Shown here in pieces: positions 38,093 to 47,106 of a stretch of DNA of 64,000 nucleotides. Each line of letters starts with the position of its first letter. The first letter of the stretch is position 1. The position numbers and the translations under genes were made by a program. This DNA comes from Photobacterium arenosum. Its GTDB lineage: Bacteria > Pseudomonadota > Gammaproteobacteria > Enterobacterales > Vibrionaceae. Below the pieces are notes generated by a model that ran no database searches, had not been told where the DNA came from, and worked only from the letters and a program-made list of their open reading frames with translations. Where the stretch lies: the NCBI RefSeq assembly GCF_014841115.1, contig NZ_JACYTP010000006.1, positions 62,001-126,000 of the forward strand. The letters are read 5' to 3'.

Positions 38093-39037
38093 ATGATTAT
38101 AGTGACTGGTGGCGCCGGCATGATCGGCAGCAACATTGTAAAAGCGCTCAATGAACAAGGGTATAGCGACATTCTGGTCGTCGACAACCTCAAAGACGGT
38201 ACCAAGTTCGCTAATCTGGTCGATTTGGATATCGCCGATTATATGGACAAAGAAGATTTCATCACCCAAATCATGGCGGGTGATGACTTTGGCCCGATTG
38301 AAGCCGTCTTCCACGAAGGCGCCTGCTCTGCTACCACAGAGTGGGACGGCAAATACATGATGCTCAATAATTACGAGTATTCCAAAGAGCTGCTGCACTT
38401 CTGCCTGGAGCGCGAGATCCCGTTCCTGTATGCCTCTTCCGCCGCGACCTACGGCGGCCGTGACCGTGATTTCATTGAAGAAAAAGCCTACGAAGGTGCG
38501 CTGAACGTTTACGGTTACTCCAAGCAGCTGTTTGACAACTATGTCCGCCGCCTGTGGCAAGACGCCGAAGCGCACGGTGAAACGCTGTCACAAATCACCG
38601 GTTTCCGTTACTTCAACGTCTACGGCCCGCGTGAGCAGCACAAAGGCAGCATGGCATCAGTGGCTTTCCACCTGAATGAACAAATTGCAAAAGGCGAAAT
38701 GCCGAAGTTATTCGAAGGGTCAGACACCTTTAAACGCGACTTCATTTATGTTGGCGATGTTTGCAAAGTGAATTTGTGGTTCTGGCAAAATGGCGTCTCT
38801 GGCATTTTCAACTGCGGCACTGGCCGGGCAGAAAGTTTTCAGGCCGTAGCAGATGCAGTCATCAAGCATCACGGTAAAGGTCAGGTAGAATCTGTCCCGT
38901 TTCCTGAGCACCTGAAAGGCCGCTATCAGGCCTATACTCAGGCAGATCTGACCAAAGTCCGTGCCGCGGGTTATAACGAAGCGTTTAAAACCGTTGCCGA
39001 AGGCGTCGCTGAGTATATGGCGATTCTGAACAACTAA
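38093..39037 (+). CDS. hldD: ADP-L-glycero-D-manno-heptose-6-epimerase
   Basis: HldD (RfaD/WaaD) epimerises ADP-D-glycero-heptose to the L-glycero form that heptosyltransferases use in the lipopolysaccharide inner core. The start at 38093 ([14 protein letters not shown]) follows ggaag and gives 314 residues; an in-frame TTG/ATG-like extension upstream is not supported. The Rossmann motif, [10 protein letters not shown] (YxxxK) and [15 protein letters not shown] are conserved. It opens the core locus, as rfaD does in E. coli. A perfect 11-base hairpin follows the stop. Confidence 0.96.
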   Translation: MIIVTGGAGMIGSNIVKALNEQGYSDILVVDNLKDGTKFANLVDLDIADYMDKEDFITQIMAGDDFGPIEAVFHEGACSATTEWDGKYMMLNNYEYSKELLHFCLEREIPFLYASSAATYGGRDRDFIEEKAYEGALNVYGYSKQLFDNYVRRLWQDAEAHGETLSQITGFRYFNVYGPREQHKGSMASVAFHLNEQIAKGEMPKLFEGSDTFKRDFIYVGDVCKVNLWFWQNGVSGIFNCGTGRAESFQAVADAVIKHHGKGQVESVPFPEHLKGRYQAYTQADLTKVRAAGYNEAFKTVAEGVAEYMAILNN

Positions 39038-39052
39038 TTCTAACAAACCTTT

Positions 39053-39085
39053 CAGCGACACCCTGATTCGCTCTGGGTGTCGCTG
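39053..39085 (+). repeat. Perfect 11-bp hairpin between hldD and the GT25 gene
   Basis: Arms cagcgacaccc and gggtgtcgctg are fully complementary around an 11-base loop. No T run follows on either strand, so it is not a standard terminator. It ends 23 bases before the GT25 start codon and may reduce read-through or stabilise hldD mRNA. Confidence 0.6.
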
Positions 39086-39108
39086 ACTTGTATAAAAAGA
39101 TTGATTTG

Positions 39109-39837
39109 ATGACTATACCAACTTTCGTTGTCAGCTTAGCGCGGTCTTCTCATCGCCGTGAGCACATGCAAACGTTAATGGCTCAGGCTGAGGTTCCTTT
39201 CCAGTTTTTTGATGCCGTTGATGGCATTGACTCTGAACATTTCCTGCACAGTGAAAAGGCTACACCAGCGCTAACCTTCAAACGAAAAGGCTATCAATTG
39301 GTCACGGCTGAAGTTGCCTGTTTTGCCAGTCACTATGCCCTGTGGGAAAAGTGCCTTGAACTGGATACGCCAATATTGATCCTCGAAGACAATGTCAACG
39401 TGCTGGCTGACGACGTTCACTCCGTGCTGGCTGACATTCAGCCATACATTGAACAATACCATTACATTAAACTGTCAGCGCATCAGCCAAATACATTTAA
39501 AGCCCTGTTTGCTGTCTCAGATACCCACTCAATCGGTGTTTACCGAAAAGGCACCTGCGGTACCAGCGCTTACATCATTACACCGGTTGCCGCAAAAAGT
39601 TTCCTGGACAATGCCCAGCTGTTTATCGAGCCGGTCGACGACTATATGGAGAAGCCCTGGCGACACGGCATTCATGCCTACCATGTCTATCCGTCAGTGT
39701 TTGAACGCTCGCAAACTGCGACTACAATTGGCTCCACCCGCAAACAGAAACAATCTGTGGGATTCTCCCACAAACTGTACATCGAAGGTTTCAGAACATA
39801 TGAAACTATTATGAGAAAGCTGAAAAGCATAAAATAA
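39109..39837 (+). CDS. Glycosyltransferase family 25 (LPS/LOS core)
   Basis: A 242-residue protein from ATG 39109 (a TTG 21 bases earlier is in frame). It has the GT25 features: N-terminal TFVVSLARSSHRREHM, the AVDG segment, ACFASHYALWEKCLE and the acidic LILEDN motif, then GTCGTSAYIITPVAAKSFL. GT25 enzymes add galactose or similar sugars to the outer core or lipooligosaccharide at the cytoplasmic face of the inner membrane. The gene is AT-richer than hldD and its specificity cannot be read from sequence. Confidence 0.87.
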   Translation: MTIPTFVVSLARSSHRREHMQTLMAQAEVPFQFFDAVDGIDSEHFLHSEKATPALTFKRKGYQLVTAEVACFASHYALWEKCLELDTPILILEDNVNVLADDVHSVLADIQPYIEQYHYIKLSAHQPNTFKALFAVSDTHSIGVYRKGTCGTSAYIITPVAAKSFLDNAQLFIEPVDDYMEKPWRHGIHAYHVYPSVFERSQTATTIGSTRKQKQSVGFSHKLYIEGFRTYETIMRKLKSIK

Positions 39838-39886
39838 AAAATAATCAGCCTTATCAATATGACCCACTATTTCAGAGCAATCAGTG

Positions 39887-41218
39887 ATGCAATTTAACGC
39901 GCAAATAAAACGACTCATCAACTCTCGGGGCTTTTGTCTGGCGATGCTGTGCTGCATTGTGGGCTATGTGCTGTTCAAGCGCTCTTACCGCGAAATAGGC
40001 GATATCTTTCAGTCAGTCTTTTTGCTGGCGTCCGTGGCAGCCTTATTTGTCGACAGAAAACAGTTCGCCAAAGATAAAATGTTGTGGGCACTATTCTTTG
40101 CTATCGCTATTCAGATACTCAGCTGGGCCAATTCGCTGATAGACATACCTGAACTCGCCTATTCCAGCCCGCATATTGGTGTGTTAGCTGACCTGTTTGT
40201 CTTTATTTTTGTTGCCTATTGGCTGAAAGGATCACTCAACAATGTTTACCTGATCTGGTGGGCTATGTGCCTGGGAATTTTGCTGGCGTTTTACAGCCAT
40301 TCCGACATTGTTCAGCAGGTGCAATTGGGGCTCCAGGGTGTTCGCATCGATTTCAATATCATCAATGCCCAGTATCCGGCCATGTACAGCGGAGTTGGCT
40401 TTCTGCTCTCCTCCTTCTTTCTGGTGAAGTACCTGTGCCTCAGTGTCCGGACCAGAAAGGCTCAATATATTGCTCTTTTCTTCTCTGCGCTGCTGCTGTT
40501 TATTGCCTTTGTTTTCGTAGTGATTACTACCCAGTCCCGTCAGGTTTGGGTCGGTTTGCTGGCAGCCTATGTTATAGGCACGGTTCTTTATGCCATATTA
40601 CATAAAGAAAAGCTGAATAAGATCATTCTGGCAGGTTCATTGTCTCTGTTAGGATTTGCCTTCTACTCCTATGCCAGCATGCCTTTAGTCCATGACAGAG
40701 TGCAAAGAGAGATGGGAACCGCCACCAGCATAGTCACTAATGGTGACATGTCTAAAATACCGTTCAACAGTGCGGGTACGCGCCTGCATTTATGGTACGA
40801 GTCCATCAAATGGATCAAAGAAAGACCACTGCTGGGCAGCGGCTACAACACCCGTGAGACGGTCATTAAACAGGCAACGCATTTTCCACCCAATATCCAT
40901 AAGTATTTCACGCACCTGCACAGTTCGCACATCGAACTGCTGGTCTCCTACGGCATCGTTGGCCTGGCGTTAATGTATTTTGTCTTCGGATGGGTCATTC
41001 GAAGTACTCAAGTTGCCCCAGAGAAACGCGGTATCAACGAGGTTCTGCTGATTTCTGTACTGTTTACTGTTTACTGGCTGACCGTAAACCTGTTCGAGTC
41101 ATTCTTCTTTTCCAATAATGGTCAGTGGATCCATAACGTGATGTTAGGCAGTTGTTATACCTTCTACCTCACGTATAAACTGAACCGTTTACCGCCTTCA
41201 GAACAAGCGAGCTCATGA
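39887..41218 (+). CDS. waaL: O-antigen ligase/polymerase family membrane protein (WaaL-like)
   Basis: A 443-residue integral membrane protein with ten to twelve predicted helices and a large periplasmic loop (about 265-350). The Wzy_C-type motifs are seen: NSAGTRLHLWYESIKWI with RPLLGSGYNTR, and SSHIELLVSYGIVG. The context inside a core locus makes WaaL, which joins undecaprenyl-linked O-antigen to lipid A-core in the periplasm, the best call; Wzy polymerases share these features. The ATG at 39887 is preferred over an adjacent GTG. It overlaps the next gene by four bases. Confidence 0.8.
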   Translation: MQFNAQIKRLINSRGFCLAMLCCIVGYVLFKRSYREIGDIFQSVFLLASVAALFVDRKQFAKDKMLWALFFAIAIQILSWANSLIDIPELAYSSPHIGVLADLFVFIFVAYWLKGSLNNVYLIWWAMCLGILLAFYSHSDIVQQVQLGLQGVRIDFNIINAQYPAMYSGVGFLLSSFFLVKYLCLSVRTRKAQYIALFFSALLLFIAFVFVVITTQSRQVWVGLLAAYVIGTVLYAILHKEKLNKIILAGSLSLLGFAFYSYASMPLVHDRVQREMGTATSIVTNGDMSKIPFNSAGTRLHLWYESIKWIKERPLLGSGYNTRETVIKQATHFPPNIHKYFTHLHSSHIELLVSYGIVGLALMYFVFGWVIRSTQVAPEKRGINEVLLISVLFTVYWLTVNLFESFFFSNNGQWIHNVMLGSCYTFYLTYKLNRLPPSEQASS

Positions 41219-41895
41219 TTAAAAGAATCCACGCCATCTGGCTTGGCAATAAAATGCCACCATTAGCCTTCGTCTGTATTGATGACTGGAAAAAACAAGG
41301 TTTTGACTACACCCTGTGGACTGAAAAAAATCCGCTGCTTCAGCAATGGATCAGCGAATGCCGGTTTGCAAAAGAGTGTTACGATAAGGGCCTGCTGGCC
41401 TTTGTCACTGATTATCTGCGATTGAAAATTCTCCAGCATGAGGGCGGACTGTATCTGGATGTGGATGTCACCATCCAGCAGGATCCTTTCCCGTTATTTG
41501 ACAATTGTCTGTTTTCAGTAGGTTATGAAACGGAGGCGCTGCTGGGCACCGCAGCTATCTATGCAGAGCCGCACTCGACGATTCTGAATCAACTCATTCA
41601 ATTCTATGAGAATGACATTTATCAGTCCCCGCTGTATATGGGCCCTGACATCATGACTCACTTCCTGATCGAGAAAGCCCTCAGCAACACTGAAAGCAGC
41701 CAGCTTTACCCGGTAGCCTATTTTTATAACTATCAGGGTGAACCCATGCATTTTGAAAAGCCCGCCAATGCTTATCTGACACACTGGTTTCAGCACAGCT
41801 GGAAAAAGTCGAAAGGACTGGTGTTTTTAAAATCCAAGCACATGGGACTACTGGGGAAATTCTACGTCTGGCAGAAGTATTTTTTCCGTACATAA
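41215..41895 (+). CDS. Glycosyltransferase family 32 (capsular/LPS sugar transferase)
   Basis: A 226-residue GT-A enzyme of the GT32/OCH1-like family. It starts KRIHAIWLGNKMPPLA, has FVTDYLRLKILQHEGGLYLD followed by the metal-binding DVDV (DXD) and GPDIMTHFL. Family members transfer mannose or galactose-like sugars. The ATGA overlap with waaL shows translational coupling. Donor and acceptor are unknown. Confidence 0.87.
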   Translation: MIKRIHAIWLGNKMPPLAFVCIDDWKKQGFDYTLWTEKNPLLQQWISECRFAKECYDKGLLAFVTDYLRLKILQHEGGLYLDVDVTIQQDPFPLFDNCLFSVGYETEALLGTAAIYAEPHSTILNQLIQFYENDIYQSPLYMGPDIMTHFLIEKALSNTESSQLYPVAYFYNYQGEPMHFEKPANAYLTHWFQHSWKKSKGLVFLKSKHMGLLGKFYVWQKYFFRT

Positions 41896-41956
41896 TCATG
41901 CCGCTCCTGTTTCCAACCGGTTGATTAGAGTTTACAGCTAAAAGAGAGAGCATCTT

Positions 41957-42922
41957 TTGACTACAGTCCGAACCCGCGTATCACAGGATGAACTGGCACC
42001 AGGCTATCGTCCGTCTTTCCAGTGGTCTTTTTTGCACCCCCGGCATTGGGGAACTTGGATCAGTATTCTGCTGTTAAGCCTGCTGGCACTGTTGCCCTGG
42101 AGAATCCGCGATCCAATCGCTGGCTTTCTGGGGTTGCACATAGGTCGGAAAGTCAAAAAAGCACGGCACCGTGCCAGGGTTAACCTGACACTGTGCTTTC
42201 CGGAACTGACCGATCAAGAACGGGAAGAGAAAATCGACGCCATGTTCACAGTCGCCGCCAAAGTGGTTTTGGCCATGGGCGAATTGTTGTTCAGAAGTCG
42301 CCGCCATCTCCAGCAGCGCACTGAAGTTTTTGGTCAGGAAAATATTGATAAAGAAGTTGAAGCAGGCAATCCTGTCATTATTTTAGTCCCTCACTGCTGG
42401 GCCATTGACTTTCCGGCTATCTACTGGGCATCACTGGGTCTGCCTGTCGCTGCTTTGATGCAGCCTCAACATCGCCAACCCGTTTTCGACTGGTTAATCA
42501 GTTGTCAGCGTCTGCAGTATGGGGGAATTTGTTATGCACGAGAAGGCGGATTAAAGCCTTATTTTCGTGCAATCAAGTCAGGTTTTCTCGGCTATTACCT
42601 GCCTGATGAGGACTTCGGGCCAGAGCAGAGCCAGTTTACTGATTTCTTTGCGACTCAAAAGGCGACATTTTCTGGTCTGGGTAAGATTGCCAAACTGACA
42701 GGCGCCTCCGTAGTACCTATGATCCCTGTATACAACACGACAAACGGTAAATTTGAGATTCATATCTCCCCGGCACTGAAACCACTTCCGGGGCCTGATG
42801 CGCAGCATGATGCCAATTTACTGGCAAACGCACTGGAAAAAATGGTCGCCCCCTATCCTGAGCAGTACATGTGGAATCTGCAATTGCTGAAAACACGCCC
42901 TGATGGCAGCAAACCCTACTGA
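41957..42922 (+). CDS. lpxM: Lipid A acyltransferase LpxM (MsbB)
   Basis: LpxM adds the last secondary acyl chain (myristate in E. coli) to Kdo2-lipid IVA at the inner membrane. The 321-residue protein begins at TTG after agagagag and has no alternative ATG nearby. The N-terminal FLHPRHWGTWISILLLSLLA is a membrane anchor, and the catalytic HX4D motif is HCWAID with His146 and Asp151. YYLPDEDFGPEQS and FFATQKAT match LpxM rather than LpxL or LpxP. Its place inside the core gene cluster is unusual relative to E. coli. Confidence 0.92.
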   Translation: MTTVRTRVSQDELAPGYRPSFQWSFLHPRHWGTWISILLLSLLALLPWRIRDPIAGFLGLHIGRKVKKARHRARVNLTLCFPELTDQEREEKIDAMFTVAAKVVLAMGELLFRSRRHLQQRTEVFGQENIDKEVEAGNPVIILVPHCWAIDFPAIYWASLGLPVAALMQPQHRQPVFDWLISCQRLQYGGICYAREGGLKPYFRAIKSGFLGYYLPDEDFGPEQSQFTDFFATQKATFSGLGKIAKLTGASVVPMIPVYNTTNGKFEIHISPALKPLPGPDAQHDANLLANALEKMVAPYPEQYMWNLQLLKTRPDGSKPY

Positions 42923-42941
42923 AGTTAATGAGCAGCGTCAT

Positions 42942-43982
42942 ATGAAAATTCTTATTATCGGTCCATCCTGGGTTGGCGACATGGTGATGTCGCAATGTCT
43001 GTATACCAGTCTGAAACAGCGGTATCCGCAGGCTGAGATTGATGTGCTGGCACCGGCCTGGTGCCGGCCTATCCTGGAGCGCATGCCCGAGGTGCACCGC
43101 GCGCTTGAGATGCCAATCGGCCACGGTGAATTTAACCTCAAAGGTCGCTACCGGATTGGGCGCTCTTTGCGTGAACATGGCTATGATCAGGCGTATATCC
43201 TGCCTAATTCGGCGAAATCTGCGCTGATCCCGTTTTTTGCCCGCATTCCGGTCCGTACCGGCTGGAAAGGAGAAAGCCGCTACGGTTTGCTCACTGACCT
43301 GCGTGGCAACAAGCGTGATTTCGGCCTGATGATCGAGCGCTACTGCGCACTGGCTTATCCCAAAGCGAACATGACAGGCAGTGCGGCGCTGCCACTACTT
43401 CCCAAGCCGGCACTGACGGTTGACAGTCACAATCAGGCCAGCGCAATGAAGCGCCTGGCGCTCAATAGCGATCGCCCTGTGATTGGCCTTTGCCCGGGGG
43501 CGGAATTTGGTCCGGCCAAACGCTGGCCTGACGCCTATTTTGCTCAGGTCGCGCAGAGAATGATTGAGCAGGGTAAACAGGTCTGGCTGTTCGGCTCGGC
43601 AAAAGATCAGCCTGTCACCGCCGCTATCAAACAAGCCCTTCCCGCTGAATTACAAGCTTTCTGCCACGATTTAGCCGGACAAACCAGCCTGATTGAAGCG
43701 GTTGATCTGCTCGCTGCCTGCCATACGGTTGTCAGTAACGATTCGGGGCTGATGCATGTCTCCGCGGCGGTTGGCTGTAGAGTGGTCGCTATTTACGGCT
43801 CGACCTCACCAGACTATACCCCGCCACTGGCAGAACAGGTCGCCATCGTATATACAGATATTGAGTGCCGTCCGTGCTTTAAACGTGAATGTCCCTACGG
43901 GCACCTTAAGTGCCTGAAAGACTTACCGGCAGATCGTGTCATTCAAGCCATTGACGACCTAACGACTCCCAAAACAGATTAA
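42942..43982 (+). CDS. waaF: ADP-heptose--LPS heptosyltransferase II
   Basis: WaaF adds the second L-glycero-D-manno-heptose to the inner core. From ATG 42942 the protein has 346 residues (E. coli 348) and begins MKILIIGPSWVGDMVMSQ. GT9 family signatures include CPGAEFGPAKRWP and the donor-site NDSGLMHVSAAVG. An in-frame extension upstream overlaps lpxM and is not supported. The stop codon overlaps the ATG of the next gene (TAATG). Confidence 0.96.
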   Translation: MKILIIGPSWVGDMVMSQCLYTSLKQRYPQAEIDVLAPAWCRPILERMPEVHRALEMPIGHGEFNLKGRYRIGRSLREHGYDQAYILPNSAKSALIPFFARIPVRTGWKGESRYGLLTDLRGNKRDFGLMIERYCALAYPKANMTGSAALPLLPKPALTVDSHNQASAMKRLALNSDRPVIGLCPGAEFGPAKRWPDAYFAQVAQRMIEQGKQVWLFGSAKDQPVTAAIKQALPAELQAFCHDLAGQTSLIEAVDLLAACHTVVSNDSGLMHVSAAVGCRVVAIYGSTSPDYTPPLAEQVAIVYTDIECRPCFKRECPYGHLKCLKDLPADRVIQAIDDLTTPKTD

Positions 43983-44953
43983 TGATGACCTTGATACAAC
44001 GACATAAAAATAACAAAGTCGCTTTTTACAGTCGTAACATACTGCGCTCTCTGACGCCCAAGCTAATCTACCATCGCAGGTTACAGTACCTGCTGAATAC
44101 GCTGGACAGCTACGACAGGCAGTACATTGTCTCCAGGGTCAATTACTACCTCAAGCACAATGACGCATTCTCATTGCCCGACGATAAAGCCGTATCCATC
44201 AAGCGCTATCGCAAAAAAGGTCAGAGTGCCTATTATTACGATCTGAAAGAATACCTGCATTACTTTGATCGGCACTTCAAAGTGACCTACCGCTTTGGCG
44301 ATGACACCCACCTGGAACCTTACCCGTTCCTGGTCAAAGCCAGACCTATTGCCGGTGACAATGCCAACGCCGTTTTATTTAAGCTCAATAAAGTCCGCCA
44401 CTTTAATTTCATTGAAGATTCGCTGAGTTTTCGTGAAAAAACTGACAAGGCCGTCTGGCGCGGTGCCGCCTACCAGCCCCATCGTGCCAGCTTCGTCAGG
44501 CAATACTACAATCATCCCCTTTGTGATATCGGCCAGACCAACCCAGGCGACACACCGCAGCCGTGGGATAAAGGCTTCATGTCGATTGCTGAGCAGCTCG
44601 GTTATAAATTTATTCTCTGTATCGAAGGCAACGATGTCGCCACTAACCTGAAGTGGGCCATGTCATCGAACTCTCTGTGTATGATGCCCAAACCTAAATA
44701 CGAGACATGGTTTATGGAAGGAACACTCAAGGCTGGGGTCCATTATGTCGAGCTGAAGGATGACTTTTCTGATTTAGAAGAAAAGATTCACTACTACAAT
44801 CAGCACCCTGAAGCGGCCGAGGCTATCATTGCCAATGCTCATGAGCACGTCCACCAGTTCTGTCATCCGCGGCAGGAGAAACTGATAGGTCTGCTGGTAC
44901 TGAAGAAATATTTCGAACTGTCCGGCCAATGGCAACGGGAAGCGAATAAGTGA
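43982..44953 (+). CDS. Glycosyltransferase family 90 (CAP10-like LPS-modifying enzyme)
   Basis: A 323-residue protein with the GT90/CAP10 pattern: KARPIAGDNANAVLFKLNKVRHF in two conserved blocks, KAVWRGAAYQPHRASFV, and the C-terminal ...FILCIEGNDVATNLKWAMSSNS, MPKPKYETWFMEGTLKAGVHYV. Bacterial members add glucose or xylose-type sugars to lipopolysaccharide. It starts on the waaF stop and its own stop overlaps the waaA start by one base, so it is coexpressed with the Kdo/heptose enzymes. Confidence 0.87.
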   Translation: MMTLIQRHKNNKVAFYSRNILRSLTPKLIYHRRLQYLLNTLDSYDRQYIVSRVNYYLKHNDAFSLPDDKAVSIKRYRKKGQSAYYYDLKEYLHYFDRHFKVTYRFGDDTHLEPYPFLVKARPIAGDNANAVLFKLNKVRHFNFIEDSLSFREKTDKAVWRGAAYQPHRASFVRQYYNHPLCDIGQTNPGDTPQPWDKGFMSIAEQLGYKFILCIEGNDVATNLKWAMSSNSLCMMPKPKYETWFMEGTLKAGVHYVELKDDFSDLEEKIHYYNQHPEAAEAIIANAHEHVHQFCHPRQEKLIGLLVLKKYFELSGQWQREANK

Positions 44954-46221
44954 TGCTGCGCTTTCTCTACACCTGCCTGCTCGCTGTAGCGGCTCCGATG
45001 CTGCTGGTGTCACTCTATAAAAAGCGGCCGGGTGTCCCGCCTATTGGTCAGCGCTGGAAAGAGCATTTCGGGGTCAGTCCTCAGGTGCAGGGCCAGCGTC
45101 CACTTTGGATACATGCAGTGTCCGTCGGGGAAACCCTGGCTGTCACGCCGCTGATCAAAGCCCTGAAAGCCCAATATCCCGATTTACCGATACTGCTGAC
45201 GACCACAACAGCCACGGGGGCAGAACAGGCCGCACGCCTCGGATCACTGGTTGAGCACCGCTATATGCCGCTCGATTTTCCCTGGGCACTGCGCCGCTTC
45301 ATCCGAATACAGCAACCGCGGGCACTGTGCATCATGGAAACTGAGCTCTGGCCCAACACGCTGGCGGAAACAAAGCATGCCGGCCTGCCCGTCACTGTGT
45401 TCAACGCCCGCTTATCTGAGCGCTCCTGCCAGCGCTATGCCAGAGTACAACCTCTGTTTAACCTGCTTGCCCATAAACTGGATCAGGTATTATGCCAGCA
45501 TCAGGATGATGCCGAGCGCTTCATCCGCTTAGGCGTTTCGCCGGAAGCGGTACAGATTACCGGCTCTATCAAGTTTGACCTTGCTTTACCTGAAGGGCTG
45601 GAACAGGCCAGCGAAATACTGAGAGATGAGCTGGGCAGCCAGCGTCCGGTGTGGATTGCCGCCAGCACCCACCAGGGCGAAGATGAGCAGGTACTTGAGG
45701 CGCACAGACAGATTTTACGCCGCCATCCTGACGCGCTGCTGATTCTGGTGCCAAGGCACCCCGAGCGATTCGACCCTGTCTACGCGCTGATTGATCAACA
45801 GGGTTTTACCGCCGCCCGCCGCACTCAGAGCAATGAGCCGCTGGCCGGTAAACAAGTCTATCTGGCCGACACTATGGGCGAAATGATGCTGCTGCTCGGC
45901 GCCTGCGATCTCGCGTTTGTCGGCGGCAGCCTGCTGGGCAACAAAGTCGGCGGTCACAACTTACTTGAGCCTGCCGCACTGGCAAAACCTGTTCTGAGTG
46001 GCCCGAGCTATTACAACTTTACCGACATTACCACTCAGCTGTTAAACGCGGGTGGCGCAGAAATCGTCGGCAACAGCGAGGAATTAGCGCGCGCCGTGTC
46101 ACGCCTGATGGCGGATAAAGCAGAACAAGCCAAGACAGGCCAGGCCGCCCTTGACGTGGTAAAAACCAATCAAGGTGCCATAGCGCGCACCTTGCATGCA
46201 CTCTCTGCCAGCCTCAATTAA
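44953..46221 (+). CDS. waaA: 3-deoxy-D-manno-octulosonic acid transferase
   Basis: WaaA (KdtA) transfers Kdo from CMP-Kdo to lipid IVA. The 422-residue protein from ATG 44953 (a GTG three bases upstream is also possible) starts with a membrane anchor (MLRFLYTCLLAVAAPMLLV) and has IHAVSVGETLA, METELWPN, and FVGGSLLGNKVGGHNLLEPAAL. With a Kdo kinase next to it, the inner core probably carries a single phosphorylated Kdo, as in Haemophilus and Vibrio. It overlaps kdkA tail to tail by four bases. Confidence 0.95.
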   Translation: MLRFLYTCLLAVAAPMLLVSLYKKRPGVPPIGQRWKEHFGVSPQVQGQRPLWIHAVSVGETLAVTPLIKALKAQYPDLPILLTTTTATGAEQAARLGSLVEHRYMPLDFPWALRRFIRIQQPRALCIMETELWPNTLAETKHAGLPVTVFNARLSERSCQRYARVQPLFNLLAHKLDQVLCQHQDDAERFIRLGVSPEAVQITGSIKFDLALPEGLEQASEILRDELGSQRPVWIAASTHQGEDEQVLEAHRQILRRHPDALLILVPRHPERFDPVYALIDQQGFTAARRTQSNEPLAGKQVYLADTMGEMMLLLGACDLAFVGGSLLGNKVGGHNLLEPAALAKPVLSGPSYYNFTDITTQLLNAGGAEIVGNSEELARAVSRLMADKAEQAKTGQAALDVVKTNQGAIARTLHALSASLN

Positions 46222-46934
46222 TCGGCAGGCGATCGGCGGTAACCTGACAACAGTTGCTGCCAGTCGCTTTCCTGCCAGTGAATACCGGCTTTATCGACTT
46301 CTTTGACAAAAGAGCGGCGCAGCCGGGACAAGTTGTCCTCCTGCCAGCCATCATCGTCACGATGAATACTGCATTTATCAAAATCGATCAGCCAGATCTG
46401 CTCTTGATTATCCAGCAAAATATTGTGCGCATTCAGGTCAGTGTGATTAACCCGGCAATCGTGCATACGGCGAATCATGTCGCCCACCGCCTGCCATTGC
46501 CCGGCTGACAAGGCGCCCTGCTGCAAACGAGCCACCAGGTCAGTCGCCTGCGGTACTTTTTCTGTCAGCAGATCAGCCCGATAGTAAGGCCCGGATTTAC
46601 ACACCCTTGCCGCGACGGGTCTCGGCACTCTGACGCCCTGCTCCACCAGATGCTGCAACAGGGTAAATTCAGCCATGCTGCGGCAAGTTGACCAGGTGTT
46701 AAACCAATACTGATCTTTCACCAGCTTACCGAACAGCCCGCCACGGAAGTAATGCCGCAATGCCATATCGATCTGTTCGCCGCGCACAAACCAGGTGGTT
46801 CCCCGCCCTTTGGCACTGCCCAGCACAGCCTGCTGACGCTGCCAGAAATCCGGCTCAAAGCACTGCCAGGGATCTTCTGCCAGCAAAGCAGGGTCAAACA
46901 TGACCTGGCAGTTATCTTGCTCCCGTATTTCCAT
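46218..46934 (-). CDS. kdkA: 3-deoxy-D-manno-octulosonic acid kinase
   Basis: KdkA phosphorylates the single Kdo residue of the inner core at position 4. The 238-residue protein from ATG 46934 has a protein-kinase-like fold: RHYFRGGLFGKLVKDQYW near the N-terminus, catalytic HTDLNAHNILL (HxDxxxxN) and IDFDKCSI as the DFG-like metal site. Length matches Haemophilus KdkA. A TTG 15 bases upstream is in frame but less likely. It is divergent from the OpsX-like gene. Confidence 0.94.
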   Translation of the reverse strand: MEIREQDNCQVMFDPALLAEDPWQCFEPDFWQRQQAVLGSAKGRGTTWFVRGEQIDMALRHYFRGGLFGKLVKDQYWFNTWSTCRSMAEFTLLQHLVEQGVRVPRPVAARVCKSGPYYRADLLTEKVPQATDLVARLQQGALSAGQWQAVGDMIRRMHDCRVNHTDLNAHNILLDNQEQIWLIDFDKCSIHRDDDGWQEDNLSRLRRSFVKEVDKAGIHWQESDWQQLLSGYRRSPAD

Positions 46935-47058
46935 TGCGCGGTATCCCAAACTACTGAAAAGATCTATTTTATACAGGTTTGTCCGTGCCCGTCATGGGAT
47001 AGACAGAATCTTTGCACAGTGTTCGCGCAATCACGCTGATTCCGGCATGCTATATGTA

Positions 47059-47064
47059 TATAAT
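47059..47064 (+). promoter_or_regulatory. Candidate -10 element of the OpsX-like gene
   Basis: A perfect TATAAT lies 42 bases before the ATG, within tatatgtatataatt. The hexamer 17 bases upstream (ctgatt) is a poor -35, so this is suggestive only. Confidence 0.35.
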
Positions 47065-47106
47065 TCCCAACACACAATCACATCTATTCCGTTGAAAGCA
47101 GGTGTC

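Noticed and set aside
39088-39108. TTG start for the GT25 gene
   Set aside because: The ATG seven codons later fits the family start better and the TTG abuts the hairpin.
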